From: Closterium sp. NIES-65
Lineage: Eukaryota; Streptophyta; Zygnematophyceae; Desmidiales; Closteriaceae
Direction: 5' to 3'
DNA: 64,000 nucleotides
NCBI GenBank assembly: GCA_948144175.1
Contig: CANXME010000045.1
Location: 84,952-148,951 of the forward strand
Shown: piece after piece, positions 35,501 through 44,707 of the stretch
How the letters are laid out: every line of letters begins with the position of its first letter
How positions within the stretch are numbered: position 1 is the stretch's first letter
Notes under the pieces: model-generated
The model's input: only the letters and a program-made list of their open reading frames with translations
What the model was told of the DNA's origin: nothing
Databases searched by the model: none
Made by a program: the position numbers and the translations under genes

Positions 35501-37500
35501 ACGTCCTGGGAGGACAGAACACGACGAGAGGAGGGGTGGTAAAACTGCCACCCTGGGGCGTCAGTGGGGAAGCCAAGGAAGACACAGGGAGCAGCACGAG
35601 GGGACAGCTTGTCCGCAGACAAGTCGCGGACAAACGCCCGAGATCCCCAGACACGGAACACAGACGCATCGCCAACCTTCCCTGTCCACAGCAAGGCTGG
35701 GGACATCGCAGGCCGAGAGACCCGGGGGTGAAGGTTGAGCTGATGCGCCGCGTACCTCACCGCAAACGGCCACAGAAAATGGGGGGCAGCCGCATGCATC
35801 ATGGACGTACGAGCGACATCCATGACCATGCCAATGCGGCGCTCAGCAATCCCATTTTGCTGTGGTGAGTCCGGAAGCGTGAAGGACTGGCGGATGCCTC
35901 GCGCACGACAGTAGGCACGCAGAAGGCCAGAGGAGAACTCTCCGCCTCTGTCCGAGTGCAGACGCAGAACAGGAAAGTCCGAGCCGAAGCTCTTCCTGAG
36001 CTGGAGACGAGCCTCGCGGATCCAGTCGATCAGCACCCCAGTGACCTCACCCTTGCTGCGCAAGGGGAGGACTGTGGTGTAACGCGAGTAGTCGTCAACC
36101 ACCAACAGGAAGTAGCGCTCGTAACCCTGCCCACGGACGGGGGCTGGGCCCCACACATCCATGTGAAGCGTCTGCAGGGGAGCCTCTGTCGGGGGGAAGT
36201 GGGAGGAGTGAGGAGTAGCCCGGAGGCGACCCTCGACACAGGGGACACAGGAAGGTCCTGACCCGGAGGGGAGAGGAGGGAGAGACTGGGGAAGACCAGA
36301 GACAAGGACACGGGAAGCCATGCTCCGAAGACGGGGCAAGGAGGGGTGGCCAAGACGGTGGTGCCACAGGAGAGTCTCGTGAGACAGGAGGCGACAAGTA
36401 CAGGGGGCAGACTCAGGACCAGACCTGGACGCAGCAGCAAACACCTGACCCGACGCTGCTACCTGACCGGACGCGGGGACAGGAGGAGACTCAGTGGTCA
36501 GGGTGTAGAGGCTCGACCCCGGCCGACGCGAGAACGTGGCCAGGTGCCGGCCTGTGCGTGCGTCCGTGCAGTGGGTCACCCGCTGACTCGCAGGAGTGAA
36601 CTGGTGAACCCCCGCATCCTGTAGGTCTGCACCACTCACCAAGTTCGTCGAGAACGAGGGGAGGTACAGGCCAGACAGGGTGCCCGAGGGGGCAGCCGGA
36701 CACGGGAGGACAGTGGAGAAGTGAGCGAGGACAGGACCCCCAGAGGGGTCAGCCAGGGAGACTGCAACCGGCCGACCAAGCGGCGTGAGTGTGGTGCGGT
36801 CCCGAAAGAAGGAGCGAGAAGCCCCAGAGTCAAGTGTAAAGGTGAGGGAGGCCGAAGCCAACGCGGTACCTGAGAGCGCAGCCTCACCCGCACCTGAGGA
36901 AGCAGACTCACTAGCACCTAGAGCAGCAGCCGCACCTGTACCTGGAGCAGGAGACTCACTAGCACCCAGAGCAGCAGCCTCACCAGTAGCTAGAGCAGCA
37001 GGTCCTATACCTGGGTCAGGCGGGACGCACAGGTGACCGGCACGGTCAGCACTAGTAGGCAATGCATACATGGCAGTGAGAATAGCATCATAGTCAAGAG
37101 CATATATATCTACCCTCTGCCTAAGCAACTCCACCCAGTCGGGAAGCTCAGCCTCGTCGCCAAACACGGTACGCCAGGCGTCGCTCAGACGGGCGAAGCA
37201 GCGGGACGGTGTATGACTACGTGTCCCACAAGGCTGACCAGTCCGAGTACCAGTGCGAATCACGTAAGAGCAGCGAACAGCACTGAGAGACCCTCCACTT
37301 TGAGCGTACCACTCACGAAGCTGGCGAGGCGTGAGAGACACGCGAGAGGGTCGCGGGAGCTGCATCTGGCCGCCACCACGAGTAGAAGCAGCAGGAGTGG
37401 TAGTAGGAGTAGCGTCGCCACCCCTACAGCCCCAACCAGCGTACCACTCACGCAGCTGCTGGGGCGTGAGGGACTCACGCCGGCGTCGCTGGGGCTGCAT
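32512..37500 (-). CDS. pol: Intact copia Pol polyprotein (zinc knuckle, PR, IN, RT, RNase H) without GAG
   Basis: 1662 codons from the first in-frame ATG (37500); an in-frame TAG lies just upstream, so the frame cannot extend into a GAG. In order: QQLREWY at 14-20, RQLREWY at 59-65, zinc knuckle C77, C91, H96, C101; protease DSGAS at D224; integrase with catalytic D448, D517, E553 (D-x35-E); a PGGA-rich linker with QELREWY at 822-828; RT with LDFSTAFLQG, VYGLRQAP and YVDD at 1336-1339; RNase H from GHADASWADD (about 1503) to FTKAL. The catalytic residues I looked for are present, unlike the broken forward copies. Normal copia polyproteins start with about 250 residues of GAG, absent here. Pol is therefore probably functional in sequence but needs GAG from elsewhere. 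Confidence 0.93.
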   Translation of the reverse strand: MQPQRRRRESLTPQQLREWYAGWGCRGGDATPTTTPAASTRGGGQMQLPRPSRVSLTPRQLREWYAQSGGSLSAVRCSYVIRTGTRTGQPCGTRSHTPSRCFARLSDAWRTVFGDEAELPDWVELLRQRVDIYALDYDAILTAMYALPTSADRAGHLCVPPDPGIGPAALATGEAAALGASESPAPGTGAAAALGASESASSGAGEAALSGTALASASLTFTLDSGASRSFFRDRTTLTPLGRPVAVSLADPSGGPVLAHFSTVLPCPAAPSGTLSGLYLPSFSTNLVSGADLQDAGVHQFTPASQRVTHCTDARTGRHLATFSRRPGSSLYTLTTESPPVPASGQVAASGQVFAAASRSGPESAPCTCRLLSHETLLWHHRLGHPSLPRLRSMASRVLVSGLPQSLPPLPSGSGPSCVPCVEGRLRATPHSSHFPPTEAPLQTLHMDVWGPAPVRGQGYERYFLLVVDDYSRYTTVLPLRSKGEVTGVLIDWIREARLQLRKSFGSDFPVLRLHSDRGGEFSSGLLRAYCRARGIRQSFTLPDSPQQNGIAERRIGMVMDVARTSMMHAAAPHFLWPFAVRYAAHQLNLHPRVSRPAMSPALLWTGKVGDASVFRVWGSRAFVRDLSADKLSPRAAPCVFLGFPTDAPGWQFYHPSSRRVLSSQDVTFDESVPFYRLFPYRTPSLPPPPDFLVPVPPPVDPLPPQVPAPSGVSQVDAVDPVEVTGDSGAAAGAEPGGADSGGAVRGGAEPGGATAGGTGPAGATAEGAEPGGAEPGGAVPGGDGSGGAGSGAAEPGGAASGAAEPGVSPAAASRREPLSPQELREWYARRRRRAAESGGAAGAGAGAGASSTVEGAGAAGPGAAGPAGPPGAGGAEGVRAEPTAVGPAAGGVGGAGAVAEGAGAVPAESGAAARPRPYFVPLLQQVLGLSPSVECPQPVQSQSLLEPSSPLPAPSPYTGPTGGLAERREPASRPASRVRAARASGRGSRQRPPPVPGTHRMSLRPSTAPLRAPLPSPPESSLPALADPESDSLRAASPTVTRLLATVVTDPSFESTAASALVAELVDFAARCRLDYAAGLVAESASVCPPSVGGECALGTDVLEDRQEELQCLAAASPHLASVLLAPEGDPDALDIPTPRSYAEAVEGPYSSQWQAAMDAEMASWKSTGTYVDAVPPPGANIVSGMWIFRVKRPPGSPPVFKARYVARGFSQRQGVDYFQTFSPTPKMTTLRVLLHIAAQRDYELHSLDFSTAFLQGSLHEEIWLRRPPGFTGTFPPGTQWSLRRPVYGLRQAPREWHDTVRTTLAALGFAPSTADPSLFLRTDTSLPPFYILVYVDDLVFATADTAGLAYVKSELLKRHTCTDLGELRSYLGLQITRDRARRTITLTQSHMVQQVLQRFGFTYSSPQATPLPTRHSLSALPSDESVESSGPYAELVGCLMYLMTCTRPDLAYPLSILARYVAPGRHRPEHMAAAKRVLRYLCSTSGMGLVLGGRSPVVLTGHADASWADDQATQRSSQGYTFSLGSGSVSWRSTRSSSVLGSSCEAEIYAGAMAAQELRWLTYLLTDLGEPPRSPPVLYVDNKAMLALCREQRLEHRTKHIALRYFLARELQQRGQLRLAYVASEANTADVFTKALAPCDHQRFCTQLGLVSVLPHLLSS
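35075..35310 (-). repeat. Gly/Ala/Pro-rich coding repeat in the integrase-RT linker, reverse element
   Basis: The minus strand encodes EPGGA, VPGG and SGAA pentapeptides, a more diverged form of the linker minisatellite of the forward family. It lies just before the SPQELREWY motif. Confidence 0.75.
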
Positions 37501-38140
37501 TTGGCTCCGCAAGTAGAAGCAGGAGCAGGACTAGCAGCAGGGAGGCAGGCAGCCATGCAAGCCAAAAGGCAGGCAGGCAGGCAAGCAGGCGACGCGCAGC
37601 GTGCTAGCAGGGCAAGAGCTCACCAGTGGTGGGAAGAGTAGGCTCGGCGACTCAGCGGCTCGGCAGCTCGGCGGCTCGGCGGCTCGGGCGACTCGGGCGG
37701 CTCGGCGGCAAGGCGGCGCAGCAGCAACTGCAGCTCAGCAGCTCGGTGACTCGGCGGCTCGGCGGCAGGGCGGCTCGGCAGCAACTGCAGCTCAGCAGCT
37801 CAGCGACCCGGCGGCTCGGCGGCAGGGCGGCTTGGCTGTGGGGCGGCTCGGCTGCTGCAGGTGAGCGGCTCGGCTACTGCAGTGGGAGAGGAAGGAGGAG
37901 GAGAAGCAGGGGAGGCCACACACCTGCCACCCCTCTGCTGGCCTCTCGACGGGCGACGGGAAAAGGGGGGGTGGGTGGTGGGGGCCGGTAGGTGCAGCGG
38001 CGGGGCCAGCAGGTGCAGTTGCGGGGCCGGTAGAAGGGGACAGGCAGGAGCCGTCAGGAGGGGACGGCGGGGCCGTCACGAAGGGACGGCGGGGCCGTCA
38101 GGAGGCGACCGGGCCGCGACGGGGGCAGGCGGCGGGGCCG

Positions 38141-38640
38141 CGTAAGGGCCTGGGCGGGGCCGCGACAGAGCCGTCGGCGGGGCCGCGTGAAAGCCGGGGC
38201 GGGGCCGCGTAGAAGTAGGGGCGGGGCCGCGCGAGAGCAGGCGGCGGGGCCGCGAAGGAGCCGGGGCGGGGCCGCGTGAGAGCAGGCGGCGGAGCCGCGT
38301 AAGGGCCTGGGCGGGGCCGCGACAAAGCCGTCGGCGGGGCCGCGTGAATGCCGGGGCGGGGCCGCGTAGAAGCCGGGGCGGGGCCGCGCGAGAGCAGGCG
38401 GCGGGGCCGCGAAGGAGCCGGGGCGGGGCCGCGTGAGAGCAGGCGGCGGAGCCGCGTAAGGGCCTGGGCGGGGCCGCGACAAAGCCGTCAGCGGGGCCGC
38501 GTGAAAGCCGGGGCGGGGCCGCGTAGAAGCCGGGGCGGGGCCGCGCGAGAGCAGGCGGCGGGGCCGCGAAGGAGCCGGGGCGGGGCCGCGTGAGAGCAGG
38601 CGGCGGGGCCGCGACAGAGAGGGCGGCGGGGCCGCGTCAG
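38141..38640 (-). repeat. 157-bp higher-order repeat in the reverse-element leader
   Basis: The marker CGTAAGGGCCTGGGCGGGGC is at 38141, 38298 and 38455, exactly 157 bp apart. Each unit is made of 20-25 bp subunits of GGCGGGGCCGCG followed by variable tails (GTGAGAGCA, AAGGAGCC, GTAGAAGCC). The array decays at both ends. Confidence 0.85.
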
Positions 38641-38668
38641 TGAAGGCGGCGGGGCCGCAGGGGAAATG

Positions 38669-38715
38669 GCGACCCGAGGGGTCGCTAAAAAAAAAGATCG
38701 CGCCTCGGGGGGCGC
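38669..38715 (-). other. Paired hairpins in the RNA leader, reverse element
   Basis: On the minus strand GCGCC/GGCGC with a 6-base loop is followed by a T-rich tract and GCGACCC/GGGTCGC with a 3-base loop. This is the same order and position as in the forward family, with different stem lengths that still pair. Confidence 0.5.
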
Positions 38716-38746
38716 TTCGGTGGGCCCAAAAAAACGGTCCGTAGAA

Positions 38747-38763
38747 GGACCCGCTCTATACCA
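38747..38763 (-). other. Primer-binding site, reverse element
   Basis: On the minus strand TGGTATAGAGCGGGTCC follows the 5' LTR. It equals the initiator-Met site TGGTATCAGAGC minus one C. Confidence 0.8.
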
Positions 38764-38895
38764 TGTGAGAATAAGCGAACAGGGATGGATCAACTAGAAG
38801 TGAAAAGAGTACAAGTAGTAAACCCTAGAATTGTGTACCCCCTATAGGCTAACCCACTGTAGCCTACACAAGTATAACATATATAATGTTTGACA
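38764..38895 (-). repeat. 5' LTR of the reverse element
   Basis: 132 bp, identical to 32174-32305. A TATA-like ATTATATATG lies only about 10 bases inside its start on the minus strand (38878-38888), a possible core promoter element. CCTTG follows at 38896. Confidence 0.96.
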
Positions 38896-41800
38896 CCTTG
38901 TTTTTTCAATTTTGCACACGCTAGGCTCTTGTTCTTTTTATTTTGCACACGCTAGGCCCTTGTTCTTTTTATTTTGCACACGCTAGGCCCTTGTTCTTGC
39001 TATTTTGCACACGCTATGCCCCTGTTCTTTTTATTTTGCACACCCTAGGCCCTTGTTCTTGCAATTTTGCACATGCTAGACCCTTGTTCTTTTTATTTTG
39101 CACATGCTAGGCCCTTGTTCTTTTTATTTTGCACACGCTAGGCCCTTGTTCTTTTTATTTTGCACATGCTAGGCCCTTGTTCTTTTTATTTTGCATGCGC
39201 TAGGCCCTTGTTCTTTTTATTTTGCATACGCTAGGCCCTTGTTCTTTTTATTTTGCACACGCTAGGCCCTTGTTCTTTTTATTTTGCACACGCTAGGCCC
39301 TTGTTCTTGCACTTTTGCACACGCTAGGCCCTTGTTCTTTCAATTTTGCACACGCTAGGCCCTTGTTCTTTTTATTTTGCACACGCTAGGCCCTTGTTCT
39401 TTTTATTTTGCACATGCTAGGCCCTTGTTTTTTTATTCTATATGCGCTAGGCCCTTGTTCTTTTTATTTTGCATACGCTAGGCCCTTGTTCTTTTTATTT
39501 TGCACACGCTAGGCCCTTGTTCTTTTTATTTTGCACACGCTAGGCCCTTGTTCTTGCACTTTTGCACACGCTAGGCCCTTGTTCTTTCAATTTTGCACAC
39601 GCTAGGCCCTTGTTCTTTTTATTTTGCACACGCTAGGCCCTTGTTCTTTTTATTTTGCACATGCTAGGCCCTTGTTTTTTTTATTCTATATGCGCTAGGC
39701 CCTTGTTCTTTTTATTTTGCATACGCTAGGCCCTTGTTCTTTTTATTTTGCACACGCTAGGCCCTTGTTCTTTTTATTTTGCACACGCTAGGCCCTTGTT
39801 CTTGCACTTTTGCATACGCTAGGCCCTTGTTCTTTCAATTTTGCACACGCTAGGCCCGTGTTCTTTTTATTTTGCACACGCTAGGCCCTTGTTCTTTTTA
39901 TTTTGCACATGCTAGGCCCTTGTTATTTTTATTTTGCATACGCTAGGCCCTTGTTCTTTTTATTTTGCACACGCTAGGCCCTTGCTCTTGCTATTTTGCA
40001 CTCGCTAGGCCCTTCTTCTTGCAATTTTGCACACGCTAGGCCCTTGTTCTTGCAATTTTGCACACGCTAGGCCCTTGTTCTTTTTATTTTGCACACGCTA
40101 GGCCCTTGTTCTTGCAATTTTGCACACGCTAGGCCCTTGTTCTTGCAATTTTGCACATGCTAGACATTTGTTCTTTTTATTTTGCACACGCTAGGCCCTT
40201 GTTCTTTTTATTTTGCACACCCTAGGCCCTTGTTCTTTTTATTTTGCACACGCTAGGCCCTTGTTCTTTTTATTTTGCACACTCTAGGCCCGTGTTCTTT
40301 TTATTTTGCATACGCTAGGCCCTTGTTCTTTTTATTTTGCATACGCTAGGCCCTTGTTGTTTTTATTTTGCACACACTAGGCCCTTGTTCTTTCAATTTT
40401 GCACACGCTAGGCCCTTGTTCTTTTTATTTTGCACACGCTAGGCCCTTGTTCTTTTTATTTTGTACACGCTAGGCCCTTGTTCTTGCTATTTTGCACACG
40501 CTATGCCCTTGTTCTTTTTATTTTGCACACGCTAGGCCCTTGTTCTTGCAATTTTGCACATGCTAGACCCTTGTTCTTTTTATTTTGCACATGCTAGGCC
40601 CTTGTTCTTTTTATTTTGCACACGCTAGGCCCTTGTTCTTTTTATTTTGCACATGCTAGGCCCTTGTTCTTTTTATTTTGCATGCGCTAGGCCCTTGTTC
40701 TTTTTATTTTGCATACGCTAGGCCCTTGTTCTTTTTATTTTGCACACGCTAGGCCCTTGTTCTTTTTATTTTGCACACGCTAGGCCCTTGTTCTTGCACT
40801 TTTGCACACGCTAGGCCCTTGTTCTTTCAATTTTACACACGCTAGGCCCTTGTTCTTTTTATTTTGCACACGCTAGGCCCTTGTTCTTTTTATTTTGCAC
40901 ATGCTAGGCCCTTGTTTTTTTTTATTCTATATGCGCTAGGCCCTTGTTCTTTTTATTTTGCATACGCTAGGCCCTTGTTCTTTTTATTTTGCACACGCTA
41001 GGCCCTTGTTCTTTTTATTTTGCACACGCTAGGCCCTTGTTCTTGCACTTTTACACACGCTAGGCCCTTGTTCTTTCAATTTTGCACACACTAGGCCCTT
41101 GTTCTTTTTATTTTGCACACGCTAGGCCCTTGTTCTTTTTATTTTGCACATGCTAGGCCCTTGTTTTTTTTATTCTATATGCGCTAGGCCCTTGTTCTTT
41201 TTATTTTGCATACGCTAGGCCCTTGTTCTTTTTATTTTGCACACGCTAGGCCCTTGTTCTTTTTATTTTGCACACGCTAGGCCCTTGTTCTTGCACTTTT
41301 GCATACGCTAGGCCCTTGTTCTTTCAATTTTGCACACGCTAGGCCTGTGTTCTTTTTATTTTGCACACGCTAGGCCCTTGTTCTTTTTATTTTGCACATG
41401 CTAGGCCCTTGTTATTTTTATTTTGCACACGCTAGGCCCTTGTTCTTTTTAATTTGCACACGCTAGGCCCTTGTTCTTGCACTTTTGCACACGCTAGGCC
41501 CTTGTTCTTTCAATTTTGCACACGCTAAGCCCTTGTTCTTTTTATTTTGCACACGCTAGGCCCTTGTTCTTTTTATTTTGCACACGCTAGGCCCTTGTTC
41601 TTGCTATTTTGCACACGCTATGCCCTTGTTCTTGCAATTTTGCACACGCTAGGCCCTTGTTCTTTTTATTTTGCACACGCTAGGCCCTTGTTCTTTTTAT
41701 TTTGCACACGCTAGGCCCTTGTTCTTGCTATTTTGCATACGCTATGCCCTTGTTCTTTTTATTTTGCACACGCTAGGCCCTTGTTCTTGCAATTTTGCAC

Positions 41801-43328
41801 ATGCTAGACCCTTGTTTTTTTTATTTTGCACACGCTAGGCCCTTGTTCTTTTTATTTTGCACACCCTAGGCCCTTGTTCTTTTTATTTTGCACATGCTAG
41901 GCCCTTGTTCTTTTTATTTTGCACACGCTAGGCCCTTGTTCTTTTTATTTTGCATACGCTAGGCCCTTGTTCTTTTTATTTTGCATACGCTAGGCCCTTG
42001 TTCTTTATATTTTGCACACGATAGGCCCTTGTTCTTTCAATTTTGCACACGCTAGGCCCTTGTTCTTTTTATTTTGCACACGCTAGGCCCTTGTTCTTGC
42101 TATTTTGCATACGCTATGCCCTTGTTCTTGCAATTTTGCACACGCTAGGCCCTTGTTCTTGCAATTTTGCACATGCTAGACCCTTGTTCTTTTTATTTTG
42201 CACACGCTAGGCCCTTGTTCTTGCAATTTTGCACACTCTAGGCCCTTGTTCTTTTTATTTTGCATACGCTAGGCCCTTGTTCTTTTTATTTTGCATACGC
42301 TAGGCCCTTGTTCTTTTTATTTTGCACACGCTAGGCCCTTGTTCTTTCAATTTTGCACACGCTAGGCCCTTGTTCTTTTTATTTTGCACACGCTAGGCCC
42401 TTGTTCTTTTTATTTTGCACACGCTAGTCCCTTGTTCTTGCTATTTTGCACACGCTATGCCCTTGTTCTTTTTATTTTGCACACGCTAGGCCCTTGTTCT
42501 TGCAATTTTGCACATGCTAGACCCTTGTTCTTTTTATGTTGCACACGCTAGGCCCTTGTTCTTTTTATTTTGCACACGCTAGGCCCTTGATCTTTTTATT
42601 TTGCACATGCTAGGCCCTTGTTCTTTTTATTTTGCATGCGCTAGGCCCTTGTTCTTTTTATTTTGCATACGCTAGGCCCTTGTTCTTTTTATTTTGCACA
42701 CGCTAGGCCCTTGTTCTTTTTATTTTGCACACGCTAGGCCCTTGTTCTTGCACTTTTGCACACGCTAGGCCCTTGTTCTTTCAATTTTGCACACGCTAGG
42801 CCCTTGTTCTTTTTATTTTGCACACGCTAGGCCCTTGTTCTTTTTATTTTGCACATGCTAGGCCCTTGTTCTTTTTATTTTGCACACGCTAGGCCCTTGT
42901 TCTTGCTATTTTGCACACGCTAGGCCCTTGTTCTTGCAATTTTGCACATGCTAGAACCCTTGTTCTTTTTATTTTGCACACGCTAGGCCCTTGTTCTTTT
43001 TATTTTTGCACACGATAGGCCCTTATTCTTTTTATTTTGCACATGCTAGGCCCTTGTTCTTTTTATTTTGCATACGCTAGGCCCTTGTTCTTTTTATTTT
43101 GCATACGCTAGGCCCTTGTTCTTTTTATTTTGCACATGCTAGGCCCTTGTTCTTTTTATTTTGCACACGCTAGGCCCTTGTTCTTGCTATTTTGCACACG
43201 CTATGCCCTTGTTCTTTTTATTTTGCACACGCTAGGCCCTTGCTCTTGCTATTTTGCACTCGCTAGGCCCTTGTTCTTGCAATTTTGCACACGCTAGGCC
43301 CTTGTTCTTGCAATTTTGCACACGCTAG
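38896..43328 (+). repeat. Satellite B array, block 3
   Basis: About 143 units of the 31-bp repeat. The first 1.07 kb, from CCTTG at 38896 to about 39970, is colinear in length with 51387-52461 after copy 2. At about 39975 the order changes to the TGCTCTTGC string that normally precedes a forward element. The block ends in GCTAG (43324-43328), the left target duplicate of copy 2. Confidence 0.96.
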
Positions 43329-43459
43329 TTTCAGAACATATAGCTTACTTGTTTCTGTAGGCTATAGTGGGGTATCCCATAGGGGGTACAACACAATTAG
43401 GGTTTCCTATTTGTATTCACTTCACTTCATAGTCATTCATTCTCGTTCACACTTTCTCA
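43329..43459 (+). repeat. 5' LTR, forward copy 2
   Basis: 131 bp; starts TTTCAGAAC instead of TGTCAGAAC, otherwise identical to 50939-51069. Loss of the terminal TG would be expected to harm integrase end recognition if inherited by a new copy. Confidence 0.95.
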
Positions 43460-43477
43460 TGGAATCAGAGCAGGTCC
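43460..43477 (+). other. Primer-binding site, forward copy 2
   Basis: TGGAATCAGAGCAGGTCC, identical to copy 1 and with the same departure from the initiator-Met consensus. Confidence 0.85.
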
Positions 43478-43509
43478 CTTCTTAGGGCCTGTTCCTAGGG
43501 CCCACCGAA

Positions 43510-43554
43510 GCGCGCCCCGAGGCGCGCATTTTTTTTAGCGACCCTCCGTGTCGC
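43510..43554 (+). other. Paired hairpins in the RNA leader, forward copy 2
   Basis: Same two stems and T tract as copy 1, with no base change. Confidence 0.5.
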
Positions 43555-43556
43555 CC

Positions 43557-44618
43557 TCCCCGTCGTGCTCCCGCTTAGGCCACTCGTCGGCCCCGCCTAG
43601 GCCCCTCGTCGGCCCCGCGTAGCCCCCGTCGGCCCCACTTAGGCCCCGCGTCGGCCCCACCTAGACCCCGTCGGCTCCTCGTCGGCCCCGCCTAGGCCCC
43701 ACGTCGGCCCCGCGTAACCCCCCGTCGGCCCCGCTTAGGCCCCACGTCGGCCCCGCGTAGCCCCGCTTAGGCCCGTCGGCCCCGCTTAGGCCCCGCTTTG
43801 GCCCCGCGTCGGCCCCGCCTAGACCCCGTCGGCCCCGCGTTGGCCCTGCTTAGGCCCCGCCGGCCCCGCGTTGGCCCCGCTTAGGCCCCGCCGGCCCGCC
43901 TAGGCCCCACTTCGGCCCCTCGTCGGCCCCGCCCAGACCTCGTCGGCCCCGCCACGGCCCTACCCCGGCCCCGCTTCAGCTGCTGTCGGCCCCGCTACAG
44001 CCCGCCACTGGCCTCGCTACACCCCGCCACTGGCCCCGCTACAGCCTGCCACCGGCCCGACTACGGCCCGCCGTTGGCCCCGCTACAGCCCGCACCGGCC
44101 CCTGCTACAGCCCGCCGCCGGCCCAGCTACAGCCCGCCGCCGGCCCAGCTACAGCCCGCCGCCGGCCCAGCTACAGCCCGCCGCCGGCCCAGCTACAGCC
44201 CGCCGCCGGCCCAGCTACAGCCCGCCGCCGGCCCCGCTACAGCCCGCCACCGGCCCCTGCTACAGCCCGCCGCCGGCCCAGCTACAGCCCGCCGCCGGCC
44301 CAGCTACAGCCCGCCCCCGGCCCAGCTACAGCCCGCCGCCGGCCCAGCTACAGCCCGCCGCCGGCCCAGCTACAGCCCGCCGCCGGCCCCGCCACAGCCC
44401 GCCACCGGCCCCTGCTACAGCCCGCCGCCGGCCCAGCTACAGCCCGCCCCGGCCCCGCTACAGCCCGCCGTCGGCCCGCCGTCGGCCCCGCTACAGCCCT
44501 CCCCGCGGCCCCTGCTGCAGCCCGCCGTGCTGCACGTGAGCAGCCCCAGCAGCCCGCGCCGCCCGTGAGCCCCTACGCCACCCGAGCCGCGCGAGCCGCC
44601 CGAGCCGCCCGAGCCGCC
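43557..44618 (+). repeat. GC-rich leader repeats, forward copy 2
   Basis: The same GGCCCCGC-type, 22-bp CTACAGCCCGCC and 9-bp CGAGCCGCC repeats as copy 1. The 9-bp tract has only 3 units (44592-44618) against 7 and 8 in the other copies. The leader is 1248 bp. Confidence 0.85.
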
Positions 44619-44707
44619 TGAGGAGCCGTGCTGCTGTTCCTGAGCTGTGTTTCTCTGCTGCTGACCTACCCGACTCTCCCAGCCCGGTGAGACTTTCAGC
44701 TGCTGCC

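Larger units (their letters stand above)
37501..38763 (-). other. Untranslated leader of the reverse element
   Basis: 1263 bp between the primer-binding side and the first in-frame ATG. It holds GC-rich repeats: GGCAGGCAGG near 37560, CTCGGCGG-type units with a 57-bp period (GCAGCAACTG at 37721 and 37778), and a 157-bp repeat. I see no reading frame resembling the GAG of the forward family. The length is close to that of the forward leaders (1248-1285 bp), so GAG seems to have been removed cleanly after the leader. Confidence 0.7.
32174..38895 (-). mobile_element. Ty1/copia LTR retrotransposon, reverse family, GAG-deficient, recent
   Basis: A 6722-bp element on the minus strand with 132-bp LTRs that I read as identical, a perfect CCTTG target duplication (32169-32173 and 38896-38900), a primer-binding site and a purine tract. 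It is a relative of the forward family: similar LTR core, leader hairpins, 3' untranslated region and Pol protein. It encodes one uninterrupted frame from the zinc knuckle to RNase H, but I find no N-terminal GAG domain. Identical LTRs imply a very recent insertion, so the parent RNA was probably packaged with GAG supplied by another copy. Confidence 0.96.

Noticed and set aside
38054-38793. Pro/Arg-rich minus-strand frames in the reverse-element leader as a replacement GAG
   Set aside because: They are products of the 157-bp repeat and show no GAG or zinc-finger features.
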